Shown here in pieces: positions 35,033 to 43,009 of a DNA stretch of 64,000 bases. The stretch's first letter is position 1. Every line of letters starts with the position of its first letter. The stretch is from Alicyclobacillus hesperidum (GTDB taxonomy: Bacteria; Bacillota; Bacilli; Alicyclobacillales; Alicyclobacillaceae). Position numbers and translations under genes: made by a program. The notes under the pieces are model-generated. The model worked only from the letters and a program-made list of their open reading frames with translations, was not told the origin of the DNA and searched no databases. The stretch covers positions 62,001-126,000 of the forward strand of contig NZ_FNOJ01000006.1 in assembly GCF_900107035.1 (NCBI RefSeq), given 5' to 3'.

Positions 35033-35871
35033 TGAATGCGAAACGCCTGCGACTTCGACTCACTCACAGCGGAGTGCACATCGTCCTGATTATCCTATGC
35101 GCTGTATGCATCACCCCGCTGTTTTGGATGATCCGCACGGCACTTGCACCAAGCGCCGACATCCTCTCGTCGCATTTATGGCCCAACCACCTGGCCTTCG
35201 GCAACTTCGTCACTGCTTGGCACGCTCAGCCGTTTCTCTTGTTTTTAGGCAACAGCTTGCTAACCAACGCCACGATTGTCGCGTGTCAACTCGGAACATC
35301 AGCCCTCGCGGCATACTCGCTCGTCTTTATTCCCTATCAAGGCAAGCGCTTGGTTTTCTTCACCACTCTGCTCGCCATGATGGTGCCAATGCAGGCAACC
35401 TTCGTCCCCATCTACAGCATGCTTTCGACATTCCATCTCATCAACACCTACGGCGCGCTCATTCTTCCCTTCGTCGGGTCTGCATTCGGCATTTTCCTGA
35501 TGCGCCAAGGTTTCCTTTCGATCCCGAAGGAAATGGTGCAGGCTGCACGCGTCGACGGTGCAACTGAATGGCAGATTCTCGTGAACATTGTCCTACCTCA
35601 TGCGAAGCCAACCGTTGCAACTCTTGTGTTGCTCAACTTCGTATACCACTACAACAGCCTGTTCTGGCCGCTCATCGCGACCAACACGAACAACATGCGT
35701 GTCGTTCCGGTCGCACTGTCGTACTTCCTGACTCAGGACGCCGGTCAATCTCTGCAATGGAACCTTGCCATGGCATTCGACGTATTTGCGATAGCCCCTG
35801 TCGTGATCCTATTCCTGCTTGGCCAACGTTATTTCGTACAAGGTGTCACAGGCGTTTCTTTGAAAGGCTGA
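35029..35871 (+). CDS. ugpE: ABC permease, UgpE/MalG type
   Basis: 280 residues with six helices and the EAA loop QAARVDGATEWQILVNIVLP. Start at GTG 35029 or ATG 35032; both overlap the ugpA stop, indicating translational coupling. Forms the heterodimeric channel with UgpA. Confidence 0.87.
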   Translation: MMNAKRLRLRLTHSGVHIVLIILCAVCITPLFWMIRTALAPSADILSSHLWPNHLAFGNFVTAWHAQPFLLFLGNSLLTNATIVACQLGTSALAAYSLVFIPYQGKRLVFFTTLLAMMVPMQATFVPIYSMLSTFHLINTYGALILPFVGSAFGIFLMRQGFLSIPKEMVQAARVDGATEWQILVNIVLPHAKPTVATLVLLNFVYHYNSLFWPLIATNTNNMRVVPVALSYFLTQDAGQSLQWNLAMAFDVFAIAPVVILFLLGQRYFVQGVTGVSLKG

Positions 35872-35923
35872 ACAATACGACACGCTAGCATCCATACACA
35901 TACAATAAGGAGTGTATTGACGA

Positions 35924-37273
35924 ATGAACAACATCAGGCGCGCACTCGTCTATTTCGGAGTGTTATGCACAGCGGGGACACTCGCCACCGGTTGTGGTAC
36001 AACGAACATTGCGACAAAAGCGAATACGGTCTCAGCAGCACACATATCCGACCAATCCGTCATGGGAGCGGCGAGCCGGAATCCCATCACCATTGCCTTC
36101 TGGTACGGCGTCAGCAACAACCTAAGTAACGACATTCAACAAATGGTTGCCGAATTTAACCGTACACACCCGAACATTCGAGTCATCGCTACGTACGAAG
36201 GTAGCTATTCGGGGGGCGGCGAGGAACAGCAAAAGCTCCTCGCGGCCATCAAAGCAAGCGACCCGCCGGCCATTGCTCAAATCGAGGTTCATGCGATGCC
36301 GGTGTTTGCTGCCAGTGGCCAATTGGTAGACCTCACTTCCCTGTTGAGGACGAGTTCCATTGACAAACCAAGCAACTTCCTGGATGGCATTCTCGTCTCA
36401 ACACAGTATCAGGGCCGCTACTATGGCGTGCCGTTTAATCGCAGCGTTCCCGTGCTCTATTATAACGAGACGCTGTTTCGGCAAGCTGGCATCACTCGGC
36501 CACCGACGAACTGGCCGCAACTTATGGCAGACGCCAAAGCCCTGACGAAGGGCGCAGGCAGCCACAAAATATACGGTTTTGCGCCGCTTGTCGACTGGTG
36601 GCCGTGGGAATATGCGGTCTTATCGAGCGGTGGAACCATTCTCTCGCACAACCTGACGGAAGCGACATTTGCCAAGCCCAATGCCTTGACCATCTTGAAT
36701 GCACAAGCCCAGTTGGTCAAAGAAGGCGATGCCAAAGTCGAGGCTGGCCCAAATACGTGGGATCTCATGACACAGGATTTCATGAATGGCGAAGTAGCTA
36801 TGGATATTGACTCGATTGGAAGCGCCAGCAAGGTTGCGTCGGGCGTCGGATCGAAATTTAGCTGGAACACGGCGTTGCTACCGCGCGGGAAGACGCTCGC
36901 TGTGCCTCCTGGCGGTGGCGATCTCGCCATTCTCAAAGGCGTGTCCCCGGCCCAACAACAGGCTGCCTGGACGTTTATTCAGTGGTGGACTGCTCCTGCA
37001 CAATCCGTCAAATGGTCAATAGAAACGGGTTATCTGCCTGTGCAGAAAGCCGATTTAGCGAACAGAACATACATGTCATTCATTTCCAAACACCCACAAT
37101 ACAGGACCGCAATTGACGAATTGAAGTACGAGCAATCCCCACCTGCATCGCCAGCGTACCTCGCGGTGCTCGAACAAGTGCAACAAGCCCTGGAAGGCAT
37201 CTTTGATGAAGGAAAACCTGTGGCACCAACGATGGAACAAACGGCGGAACAGGTGAACCAAAACTTAGGCTAA
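35924..37273 (+). CDS. ugpB: Extracellular solute-binding lipoprotein, UgpB type
   Basis: 449 residues. A signal peptide ends in a lipobox-like TLATGCGT (Cys about 24), anchoring the protein outside the membrane. The family 1 solute-binding fold is shown by ITIAFWYGVSNNLSNDIQQM at the start of the mature domain and by GKYYG-type GRYYGVPFNRSVPVLYYNE and EVAMDIDSIGS. Its ligand is inferred from the adjacent ugpQ. Confidence 0.88.
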   Translation: MNNIRRALVYFGVLCTAGTLATGCGTTNIATKANTVSAAHISDQSVMGAASRNPITIAFWYGVSNNLSNDIQQMVAEFNRTHPNIRVIATYEGSYSGGGEEQQKLLAAIKASDPPAIAQIEVHAMPVFAASGQLVDLTSLLRTSSIDKPSNFLDGILVSTQYQGRYYGVPFNRSVPVLYYNETLFRQAGITRPPTNWPQLMADAKALTKGAGSHKIYGFAPLVDWWPWEYAVLSSGGTILSHNLTEATFAKPNALTILNAQAQLVKEGDAKVEAGPNTWDLMTQDFMNGEVAMDIDSIGSASKVASGVGSKFSWNTALLPRGKTLAVPPGGGDLAILKGVSPAQQQAAWTFIQWWTAPAQSVKWSIETGYLPVQKADLANRTYMSFISKHPQYRTAIDELKYEQSPPASPAYLAVLEQVQQALEGIFDEGKPVAPTMEQTAEQVNQNLG

Positions 37274-37304
37274 CAAGACCTCGTCAGCCCGTGGAGGATG
37301 AATC

Positions 37305-38057
37305 ATGAACATACAAGAATGGCTACAAGCGGACGACCTGGTATGGATCGCCCATCGCGGCGCAAAGTCGGAATGCCCCGAAAATACCCTACCTGCGTTC
37401 ACGCGAGCTGTAGCGATGGGTGCCGATATGATCGAGCTCGATGTGCGTTCGGCCGGCGATGGCTCACTCATCGTTCTCCACGACGCAACTTTGGAACGGA
37501 CGACCAATGGTCAAGGCGCCGTCAGTGACATGACACTTGCACAAATCCGCCAGTACGATGCCGGTGCCTGGTTCGACCAACGATTTCAAGGTACGGTCAT
37601 CCCGACGCTGGACGAAGTACTCGTCACACTGCCGCACACATGTTTGAACATCGAGCTAAAAACTGGACCTGCCGAGCGTACCCACGCACTCGTCCGCAGC
37701 GTATTAGGCTGTATCTACCGTCATGGAGCAGCCGGACGTGTCCTTTTGTCATCTTTTGATCATACCGCGCTCGCCGCGGTGCGTTCACTGGATCCGACTA
37801 TCGCCTTAGGCGCCCTCTTCGTGGGTCGTCTTTGGCCTCCCTTCGATCTCGCTGAGACCTTGCGCCTTGACAGCCTGCACCCAGACGTTGAACACCTTGA
37901 TCCCCAGTTCGTGGCGCAAGCCAAAGCACAGGGTTATGCGGTATTCGCTTGGACCGTGCGCAGCAAAAAGGCCTTATCGCTTTGCCTTCAAGCAGGCGTC
38001 TCGGGCGTCATTCTTGACGATTTGACGTATAAAGAAACCGCATCTTCGTCCGTCTGA
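37305..38057 (+). CDS. ugpQ: Glycerophosphodiester phosphodiesterase
   Basis: 250 residues, TIM-barrel GDPD family. Metal and catalytic residues: IAHRGAKSECPENTLPAF, DMIELDVRS and IVLHDATLERTTNG. No signal peptide, so it acts in the cytoplasm on imported glycerophosphodiesters, giving glycerol-3-phosphate. Final gene of ugpAEBQ. No ugpC-type ATPase gene is in the window; a shared ATPase such as MsmX may serve. Confidence 0.93.
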   Translation: MNIQEWLQADDLVWIAHRGAKSECPENTLPAFTRAVAMGADMIELDVRSAGDGSLIVLHDATLERTTNGQGAVSDMTLAQIRQYDAGAWFDQRFQGTVIPTLDEVLVTLPHTCLNIELKTGPAERTHALVRSVLGCIYRHGAAGRVLLSSFDHTALAAVRSLDPTIALGALFVGRLWPPFDLAETLRLDSLHPDVEHLDPQFVAQAKAQGYAVFAWTVRSKKALSLCLQAGVSGVILDDLTYKETASSSV

Positions 38058-38130
38058 TACAGTGGGTAATGGCCAACTCGAGGCCTAGATGACGCTGACA
38101 GAAACAAACGATTGGGATACCTATTTAAGT

Positions 38131-38157
38131 AAGGGCGGCTGCTTCACAGCCGCCCTA
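38131..38157. terminator. Hairpin between ugpQ and the flavoprotein gene
   Basis: AGGGCGGCTG (38132-38141) and CAGCCGCCCT (38147-38156) form a 10-bp stem with a 5-base loop. It overlaps the last codons of the minus-strand gene. Neither side has a long T-run, so it is a modest convergent terminator. Confidence 0.6.
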
Positions 38158-39568
38158 ACAATTGCCTCGCCACGTGTACACCGCTACTCGCGGCCTGTGA
38201 AATTCCCCTGGAAATGCCCGGGCCATCCCCCGCACAATACAGGCCGTCGATGTGCGTCTGAAGATCCTTTCCAACTTCTGCGCGAGCCGCGTAAAATTTT
38301 GCTTCGACCCCGTAGAACAAAGTGTGATCGCTCGCGATACCCGGGGTTACCTTGTCGAGTGCCTCAATCATCTCTTGCAGCGCCAACATAGTCTTATACG
38401 GCAGAACAAGGCCGAGATCACCCGGTACCGCTTCCTTCAGAGTCGGTTCGACAAAGCCCTCCCGAATGCGCTGCTCTGTGCTGCGGCGACCTTTGCGAAG
38501 ATCCCCATACTTCTGAACGATGATCGAACCATTGGAAAGTTCGTTCGCTTGACGACAAATGCTTTTTGCGAATTCGTTCGGTCGATCGAAGGGTTCGGTG
38601 AAGCGATGGCTGACCAACAGCGCAAAGTTGGTATTGTGGGAGCCGAGCGCCGGATCGTGATATGCGTGACCATTTGCTGCCATGACACCTGTGTGGTTTT
38701 CAACGACAACATGGCCCGACGGGTTGCTACAGAACGTGCGCACCATAAGACCTGTTGCCGGCGATTGATAAAGAAACTTCCCCTCGTAGAGATGGTCGTT
38801 GATCTCTTGCATGACAACGTTGCTCGTTTCCACACGAACACCGATGTCCACCTGATTGTTGGTCATCCGCAGTTTGTGGCGCCGGAACAAATCGGACAAC
38901 CAGGTCGCACCGTCGCGTCCTGGTGCGAGAAGAACGAACTTTGCGCGAACTTGCTCGCCACCGCGCAGGACGACCCCCGCAATTCGCTCCCCCTCGACAA
39001 GCAAATCTTCCACAAATGTGCGGAAGCGAAGATCAATATGTTTTGCGAGGTAATCGAAAATCGAGTTCATCAATTCGAGATTCATGTCCGTTCCAATGTG
39101 ACGCACCCGTGCGCGCAACAACTTAAGGCCCGCAGCCATAGCCCGCCGCTCAATGGCCGCAACTGCCGGTGTCGAGGGATCCGTGATGACATCTGGGGCA
39201 CCATGCTTCAAGTTGATGGCATCGACGTACTCGATCAACGATAAAACCTCGGATGATGGCAGGTATTCTGTGAGGTATCCGCCAAATTCGGCCGTGATGT
39301 TGAATTTCCCATCGCTAAAGCTGCCTGCGCCACCCGCGCCATTGATGACGCCACATGCTGGCCAACAACTTGCATACGTCTTGATTTTGTTCGCAGGTGG
39401 GCACTTGTCAATACGGCCGTCCATAATCGGACAATGCCTGTATTTCGCCTCGACGCCTTTATCAATCATCAGCACCTTTGCCTGGGGCGCCTTTTCCGCC
39501 AACTCGTACGCCGCATAGATACCCGCAGGTCCAGCACCAACGATAATCACGTCATAGTTGTCCGCCAC
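38144..39568 (-). CDS. FAD-dependent dehydrogenase, COG2509 type
   Basis: 474 residues from the GTG at 39568, behind GGGGG. N-terminal FAD-binding fold: DVIIVGAGPAGIYAAYELAE. A cysteine-bearing CPIMDGRIDKCPPANKI and SGFSDGK-like GAGSFSDGKFNI follow, and the C-terminus closes with GLYCAGDGPGISRGISQAA. This is the uncharacterised flavoprotein group related to the YhiN/HI0933 and GidA folds. Substrate unknown. The upstream region holds a pair of PurR-type boxes in opposite orientation, hinting at purine-linked control. Confidence 0.8.
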   Translation of the reverse strand: MADNYDVIIVGAGPAGIYAAYELAEKAPQAKVLMIDKGVEAKYRHCPIMDGRIDKCPPANKIKTYASCWPACGVINGAGGAGSFSDGKFNITAEFGGYLTEYLPSSEVLSLIEYVDAINLKHGAPDVITDPSTPAVAAIERRAMAAGLKLLRARVRHIGTDMNLELMNSIFDYLAKHIDLRFRTFVEDLLVEGERIAGVVLRGGEQVRAKFVLLAPGRDGATWLSDLFRRHKLRMTNNQVDIGVRVETSNVVMQEINDHLYEGKFLYQSPATGLMVRTFCSNPSGHVVVENHTGVMAANGHAYHDPALGSHNTNFALLVSHRFTEPFDRPNEFAKSICRQANELSNGSIIVQKYGDLRKGRRSTEQRIREGFVEPTLKEAVPGDLGLVLPYKTMLALQEMIEALDKVTPGIASDHTLFYGVEAKFYAARAEVGKDLQTHIDGLYCAGDGPGISRGISQAASSGVHVARQLLGRL

Positions 39569-39617
39569 GCAAATTCCCCCTGTTCGGCGGCTGATCGTCC
39601 GCAATAAACAAACGAAA

Positions 39618-39660
39618 CATCCCGAACATTAATGTTAAACATAATCAAATTGTTCGGATG
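39618..39660. promoter_or_regulatory. Candidate PurR box pair
   Basis: CCGAACATT (39622-39630) and, on the opposite strand, CCGAACAAT (from 39657 down to 39649) match the AWWWCCGAACWWT PurBox core. They are inverted and 17 bases apart, the spacing known for B. subtilis PurR operators. They lie 50-90 bases upstream of the flavoprotein start and about 120 upstream of the divergent DUF4406 gene. Confidence 0.55.
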
Positions 39661-39716
39661 AATAACCTTCGTCATTATAGCGGTTACAGCGCTAAGGTCA
39701 AGGGGGCCAATGTGGT

Positions 39717-39745
39717 TTGACAATCGAACATACGTTCTGTATAGT
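39717..39745 (+). promoter_or_regulatory. Sigma-A promoter containing a LexA-type operator
   Basis: TTGACA (39717-39722) and TATAGT (39740-39745) are 17 bases apart, a near-consensus promoter. The spacer contains CGAACATACGTTCT (39725-39738), matching the Gram-positive LexA/DinR box CGAACnnnnGTTCG at all but the last base, with the GAAC-N4-GTTC core intact. A repressor there would block polymerase. Confidence 0.7.
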
Positions 39746-39777
39746 GGCTTTTAACCAGTGTAGCGGAGGTCATTAGG

Positions 39778-40131
39778 ATGCGGAGAGTGTACATATCTGG
39801 ACCCATGACAGGTTTGCCCGACTTGAATCGTCCAGCATTTCTGGAGGCGGCCAAAAAACTGCGCAGTTACGGCCACGAGGTCATCAATCCCGCCGAGGTG
39901 TGTAGCTCTGACGAATCGTGGCCGAGTGCAATGCGCAAGGACATCCGTCTGCTGATGGATGCCGATTGCATCGTTACGTTGCCCGGTTGGGAACATTCGC
40001 GTGGTGCACGACTTGAAGTGTATGTGGCGAGCCAACTCGAGATGCCAGTCTACTCGATGTCGACATTCTTGCGCCTTTGTACACACGCCATTGAGGAGGT
40101 TGGCGTGCGCCAGCTTGCACTGGATTTATAG
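39778..40131 (+). CDS. DUF4406 protein, nucleoside deoxyribosyltransferase-like fold
   Basis: 117 residues. RRVYISGPMTGLPDLNRPAF at the N-terminus, then GHEVINPAEV and ADCIVTLPGWEHSRGARLEV, are the pattern of DUF4406, related to the nucleoside 2-deoxyribosyltransferase fold (DNK/PPi-binding loop and acidic pair). Phage and bacterial members are thought to act on nucleotides; no activity is established here. ATG follows GGAGGT. The promoter carries a LexA-type box, and thymidine kinase is encoded convergently next door. Confidence 0.75.
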   Translation: MRRVYISGPMTGLPDLNRPAFLEAAKKLRSYGHEVINPAEVCSSDESWPSAMRKDIRLLMDADCIVTLPGWEHSRGARLEVYVASQLEMPVYSMSTFLRLCTHAIEEVGVRQLALDL

Positions 40132-40163
40132 GGAAGATTTGCGGGTAGGATGGAAATTAGAAG

Positions 40164-40754
40164 TTAGGGGGTATGCATCAACCCGTCGACGTCGGGATGA
40201 AAGTAATGTTTGCGACAGACGGATTTGTACAAATCGTTGCCGCCAACCTCAATTTGTTCGCCCGCATACACCGGTTTGCCGTCTTTGACTTTTAAAATCA
40301 TCGTCGCTTTGCGGTCACACCCAGGATTCGCGCAAATGGTCTTGATTTCTTCAATGCGGTCAGCCCATAAAATGGCCGCTTCACTGCCTTCAAACAAGTG
40401 ATTGCGATAATCTTTCAACAAGCCGTACGCGATAACAGGAATGTCAAGATCGTCCGCGATACGAGCCAATTGACGGACATGGTACGCGCGCAAAAACTGA
40501 ACTTCATCGACGAGAACACAGTCGGCAGGATCTCCCTTGACGATTTCATACAGGTTGGTACCATCATCGACGACGATGGCTTGTTTCGCAATGCCGACGC
40601 GCGACGCAATCACGCCTCGGCCGTAGCGGTCGTCCACGGCCGGTGTGAACAATGTCACGCGCTTCCCCTGTTCCTCGTAACTGTGCGCAACGGTCAACAA
40701 TTGAATCGATTTACTCGCATTCATCTGCCCAAACCGATAATACAATTTGGCCAA
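40164..40754 (-). CDS. tdk: Thymidine kinase
   Basis: 196 residues from a TTG at 40754, eight bases after GGAGATC. P-loop FGQMNASKSIQLL, catalytic VDEVQFL, lasso/zinc cysteines CANPGCDRKAT plus a C-terminal CRKHY match type II thymidine kinases. Phosphorylates thymidine in the salvage route. Convergent with the DUF4406 gene, 32 bases apart. Confidence 0.94.
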   Translation of the reverse strand: MAKLYYRFGQMNASKSIQLLTVAHSYEEQGKRVTLFTPAVDDRYGRGVIASRVGIAKQAIVVDDGTNLYEIVKGDPADCVLVDEVQFLRAYHVRQLARIADDLDIPVIAYGLLKDYRNHLFEGSEAAILWADRIEEIKTICANPGCDRKATMILKVKDGKPVYAGEQIEVGGNDLYKSVCRKHYFHPDVDGLMHTP

Positions 40755-40780
40755 GTTACAAGATCTCCTTTTATTTCAAA

Positions 40781-41719
40781 CTACATAGTATCCGCTAATG
40801 CAATCCAATCGTCCGGACGGATGTTCGCCAGCTCAAGGGATAAATCCCAAAGCCTTTTGGCGGCATCGACATCGTATGACGCATCGCTAGAGCGAACAAT
40901 GCCTGGGTAACCACGCATACCGCCCACAGGACCGATATATTCGCCGCCAACCAGATCCGGATGCGTCGCCGCGTACAGCGTCGGTAAGGCTCCCATCTCA
41001 CTCGGTTGAGCAAAGCGATTCACCCACCGCGCAAACGGCCGAACCCATGTGGACTTTGCAAACATCCCGTTGTCGAGCAACGATGTCGCCGCGAAACCTG
41101 GATGCGCAGCGATGCTTTGTAGCGCCAATCCCCGACTTTGCACACGCCGTTGCAACTCGTAGGCAAACAACAGATTGGCTAACTTGCTTTGCGCATAACT
41201 GGCAAACCGACGATACCTTCCATCTCCACAAAGGTACGGAATATCCAAGGCTTTAGCCATGGTGTGCGCCATGCTACTCACCGTGACAACACGTGCACCC
41301 CGCCCCTTACAAAGCGCCGGTAAAAGGCGCAACGTGAGTGCGAAATGTCCGATATGGTTCGTGCCAAATTGCAATTCCAGGCCTTGCTTCGTCCTTTGAT
41401 AAGAAGGCGCCATGACCCCCGCATTATTTACAAGCAGGTTAACCTTTCGTTCCCTCTCCATCACTTCATCGGCAAACGCCTGCACCGATGGCAAATCGGC
41501 GAGATCGATCCGCATGACGGCCACGTCCGCCTGTGGGGCCTCCGCAAGGATGCGATTCTTGGCTGCTGCTCCACGTTCTACACTGCGCACGGCCAATATG
41601 ACCCTCGCGTGCCGAGCGGCTAAGACCTTCGCCGCTTCCCAGCCTATGCCGCTATTTGCGCCCGTCACAATCGCGGTCATCCCCCGCATGCTGGGCATGT
41701 TGTCTATCGTCCAGTCCAT
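40781..41719 (-). CDS. Short-chain dehydrogenase/reductase (retinol dehydrogenase-like)
   Basis: 312 residues from the ATG at 41719 behind AGGAGG. SDR motifs: TAIVTGANSGIGWEAAKVLA (TGxxxGIG), LLVNNAGVMAP, catalytic VTVSS and YAQSKLANLLF (YxxxK). Length and the HHIGHFALT-like TNHIGHFALT segment place it with the retinol dehydrogenase/WWOX-like SDRs. Substrate unknown. Confidence 0.87.
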   Translation of the reverse strand: MDWTIDNMPSMRGMTAIVTGANSGIGWEAAKVLAARHARVILAVRSVERGAAAKNRILAEAPQADVAVMRIDLADLPSVQAFADEVMERERKVNLLVNNAGVMAPSYQRTKQGLELQFGTNHIGHFALTLRLLPALCKGRGARVVTVSSMAHTMAKALDIPYLCGDGRYRRFASYAQSKLANLLFAYELQRRVQSRGLALQSIAAHPGFAATSLLDNGMFAKSTWVRPFARWVNRFAQPSEMGALPTLYAATHPDLVGGEYIGPVGGMRGYPGIVRSSDASYDVDAAKRLWDLSLELANIRPDDWIALADTM

Positions 41720-41881
41720 GGCGGCCCTCCTACCCTCACCGGCAGTTTGGCAAATCACCATCTTATACTACTGCAATCCACCCCTGACGGATAGACTGGA
41801 AAATGAACACCCGTGCATACCAGCACAATCCCGCGCTACAATGGCGACTGTCTATGCAAGACCCAGAAAGGAAGAATTGCC

Positions 41882-43009
41882 GTGCACGATTGGTTGACCA
41901 TCGTTCTCGTTGCATGCGTCATCACCTCAGCGCTCCTCGGCTTCGCGCGCGGTTTTACTCGCGAACTACGAACCACCATCGCGCAGGTCATGAACATCGT
42001 CGTCGCCTGCTTGTCGGGTTGGCTCGCCTGGCACCTTAGCGCATACATCCGACACTGGATGACCCATCCGGAGAGCATGGTTCACTTGCCAAAATGGATC
42101 ACACACCTCGCCACAGCTTGGCAACAAGCGCCGCGCGTCGGCAACCTGATCTGTTTTGCCGTACTCTACCTTATTCTGTCTAATTTGCTCATGACGTTGG
42201 TGCGTCCCCTATGGGGCATCACCTTTTCCATATCCCAACGCAAACCGGGCATCTTCGGACGCATGGGTGGCAGCGGCGTCGGCGCCATCGCAGGTGCGCT
42301 TCGTGCTGCAGCGCTAGGCGCATGCATTTTTCTTGCAAACCAATACTTGTCGCTACCTGCCCTGGCGCGAGCAGCAAACGCCTCGACACCCTACATCATG
42401 CTTGAACGCGATGTCTACAAACCGTGGTTACAACCGTTTGCCACTCGCGAGTTGCCCGTGCTTGCGCAAGGCGCTCTGCATCCCATCGCCGAAAACATTT
42501 CGCTGTTTGCGATCCCGACTCCAGGCTCCTCATCGGAGACTGGCATCCTGATTGTGCCAAAACCGGTTGCTACAAAAGCCTTGCAGATCACAAAAGGCGA
42601 TTCGACGCCGGAACAAAAGGCCAAGGCATTGTACGAATGGGAAATTCACCACATCTCATACGACTGGGCCAAATATGACGACTATGTGTATCACGGTAAA
42701 TGGGATGCACAATCGCCGTTGCAGACTTTGAAAACCGGCAAAGGTGTCTGTGCCGATTTTGCTCTGTTGTATGCCGATATGGCCCACGCCTGCGGACTCA
42801 CTGTGCGCATCGACGAAGGCTTAGGTGGTACCGCAGGTGACGAAGGCAGCCATGCCTGGAATGAGGTTTACCTCCCCGCAGAGCATCGCTGGATCCTCAT
42901 CGATACCACCTGGGGCTCAGAGCAAGATGACTGGTTCAACGTACCGCCTGCACAATTTGACCAAACCCATCAAACCGAGACGTCTATCACCTTTTATGCC
43001 TCACCTTGA
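41882..43009 (+). CDS. CvpA-like membrane domain fused to transglutaminase-like domain
   Basis: 375 residues from the GTG at 41882, behind AAAGGAAG; upstream in-frame ATGs lack a site. Residues about 1-160 hold four hydrophobic helices with GFARGFTRELRTTIAQ, the pattern of the CvpA/colicin V production family. Residues about 225-375 form a transglutaminase-like domain with a full triad: Cys in GKGVCADFALLYADMA, His in GSHAWNEVYL and Asp in WILIDTTWG. The enzymatic part should lie outside the membrane. The 3' end overlaps the convergent kinase gene by 16 bases. Confidence 0.82.
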   Translation: MHDWLTIVLVACVITSALLGFARGFTRELRTTIAQVMNIVVACLSGWLAWHLSAYIRHWMTHPESMVHLPKWITHLATAWQQAPRVGNLICFAVLYLILSNLLMTLVRPLWGITFSISQRKPGIFGRMGGSGVGAIAGALRAAALGACIFLANQYLSLPALARAANASTPYIMLERDVYKPWLQPFATRELPVLAQGALHPIAENISLFAIPTPGSSSETGILIVPKPVATKALQITKGDSTPEQKAKALYEWEIHHISYDWAKYDDYVYHGKWDAQSPLQTLKTGKGVCADFALLYADMAHACGLTVRIDEGLGGTAGDEGSHAWNEVYLPAEHRWILIDTTWGSEQDDWFNVPPAQFDQTHQTETSITFYASP

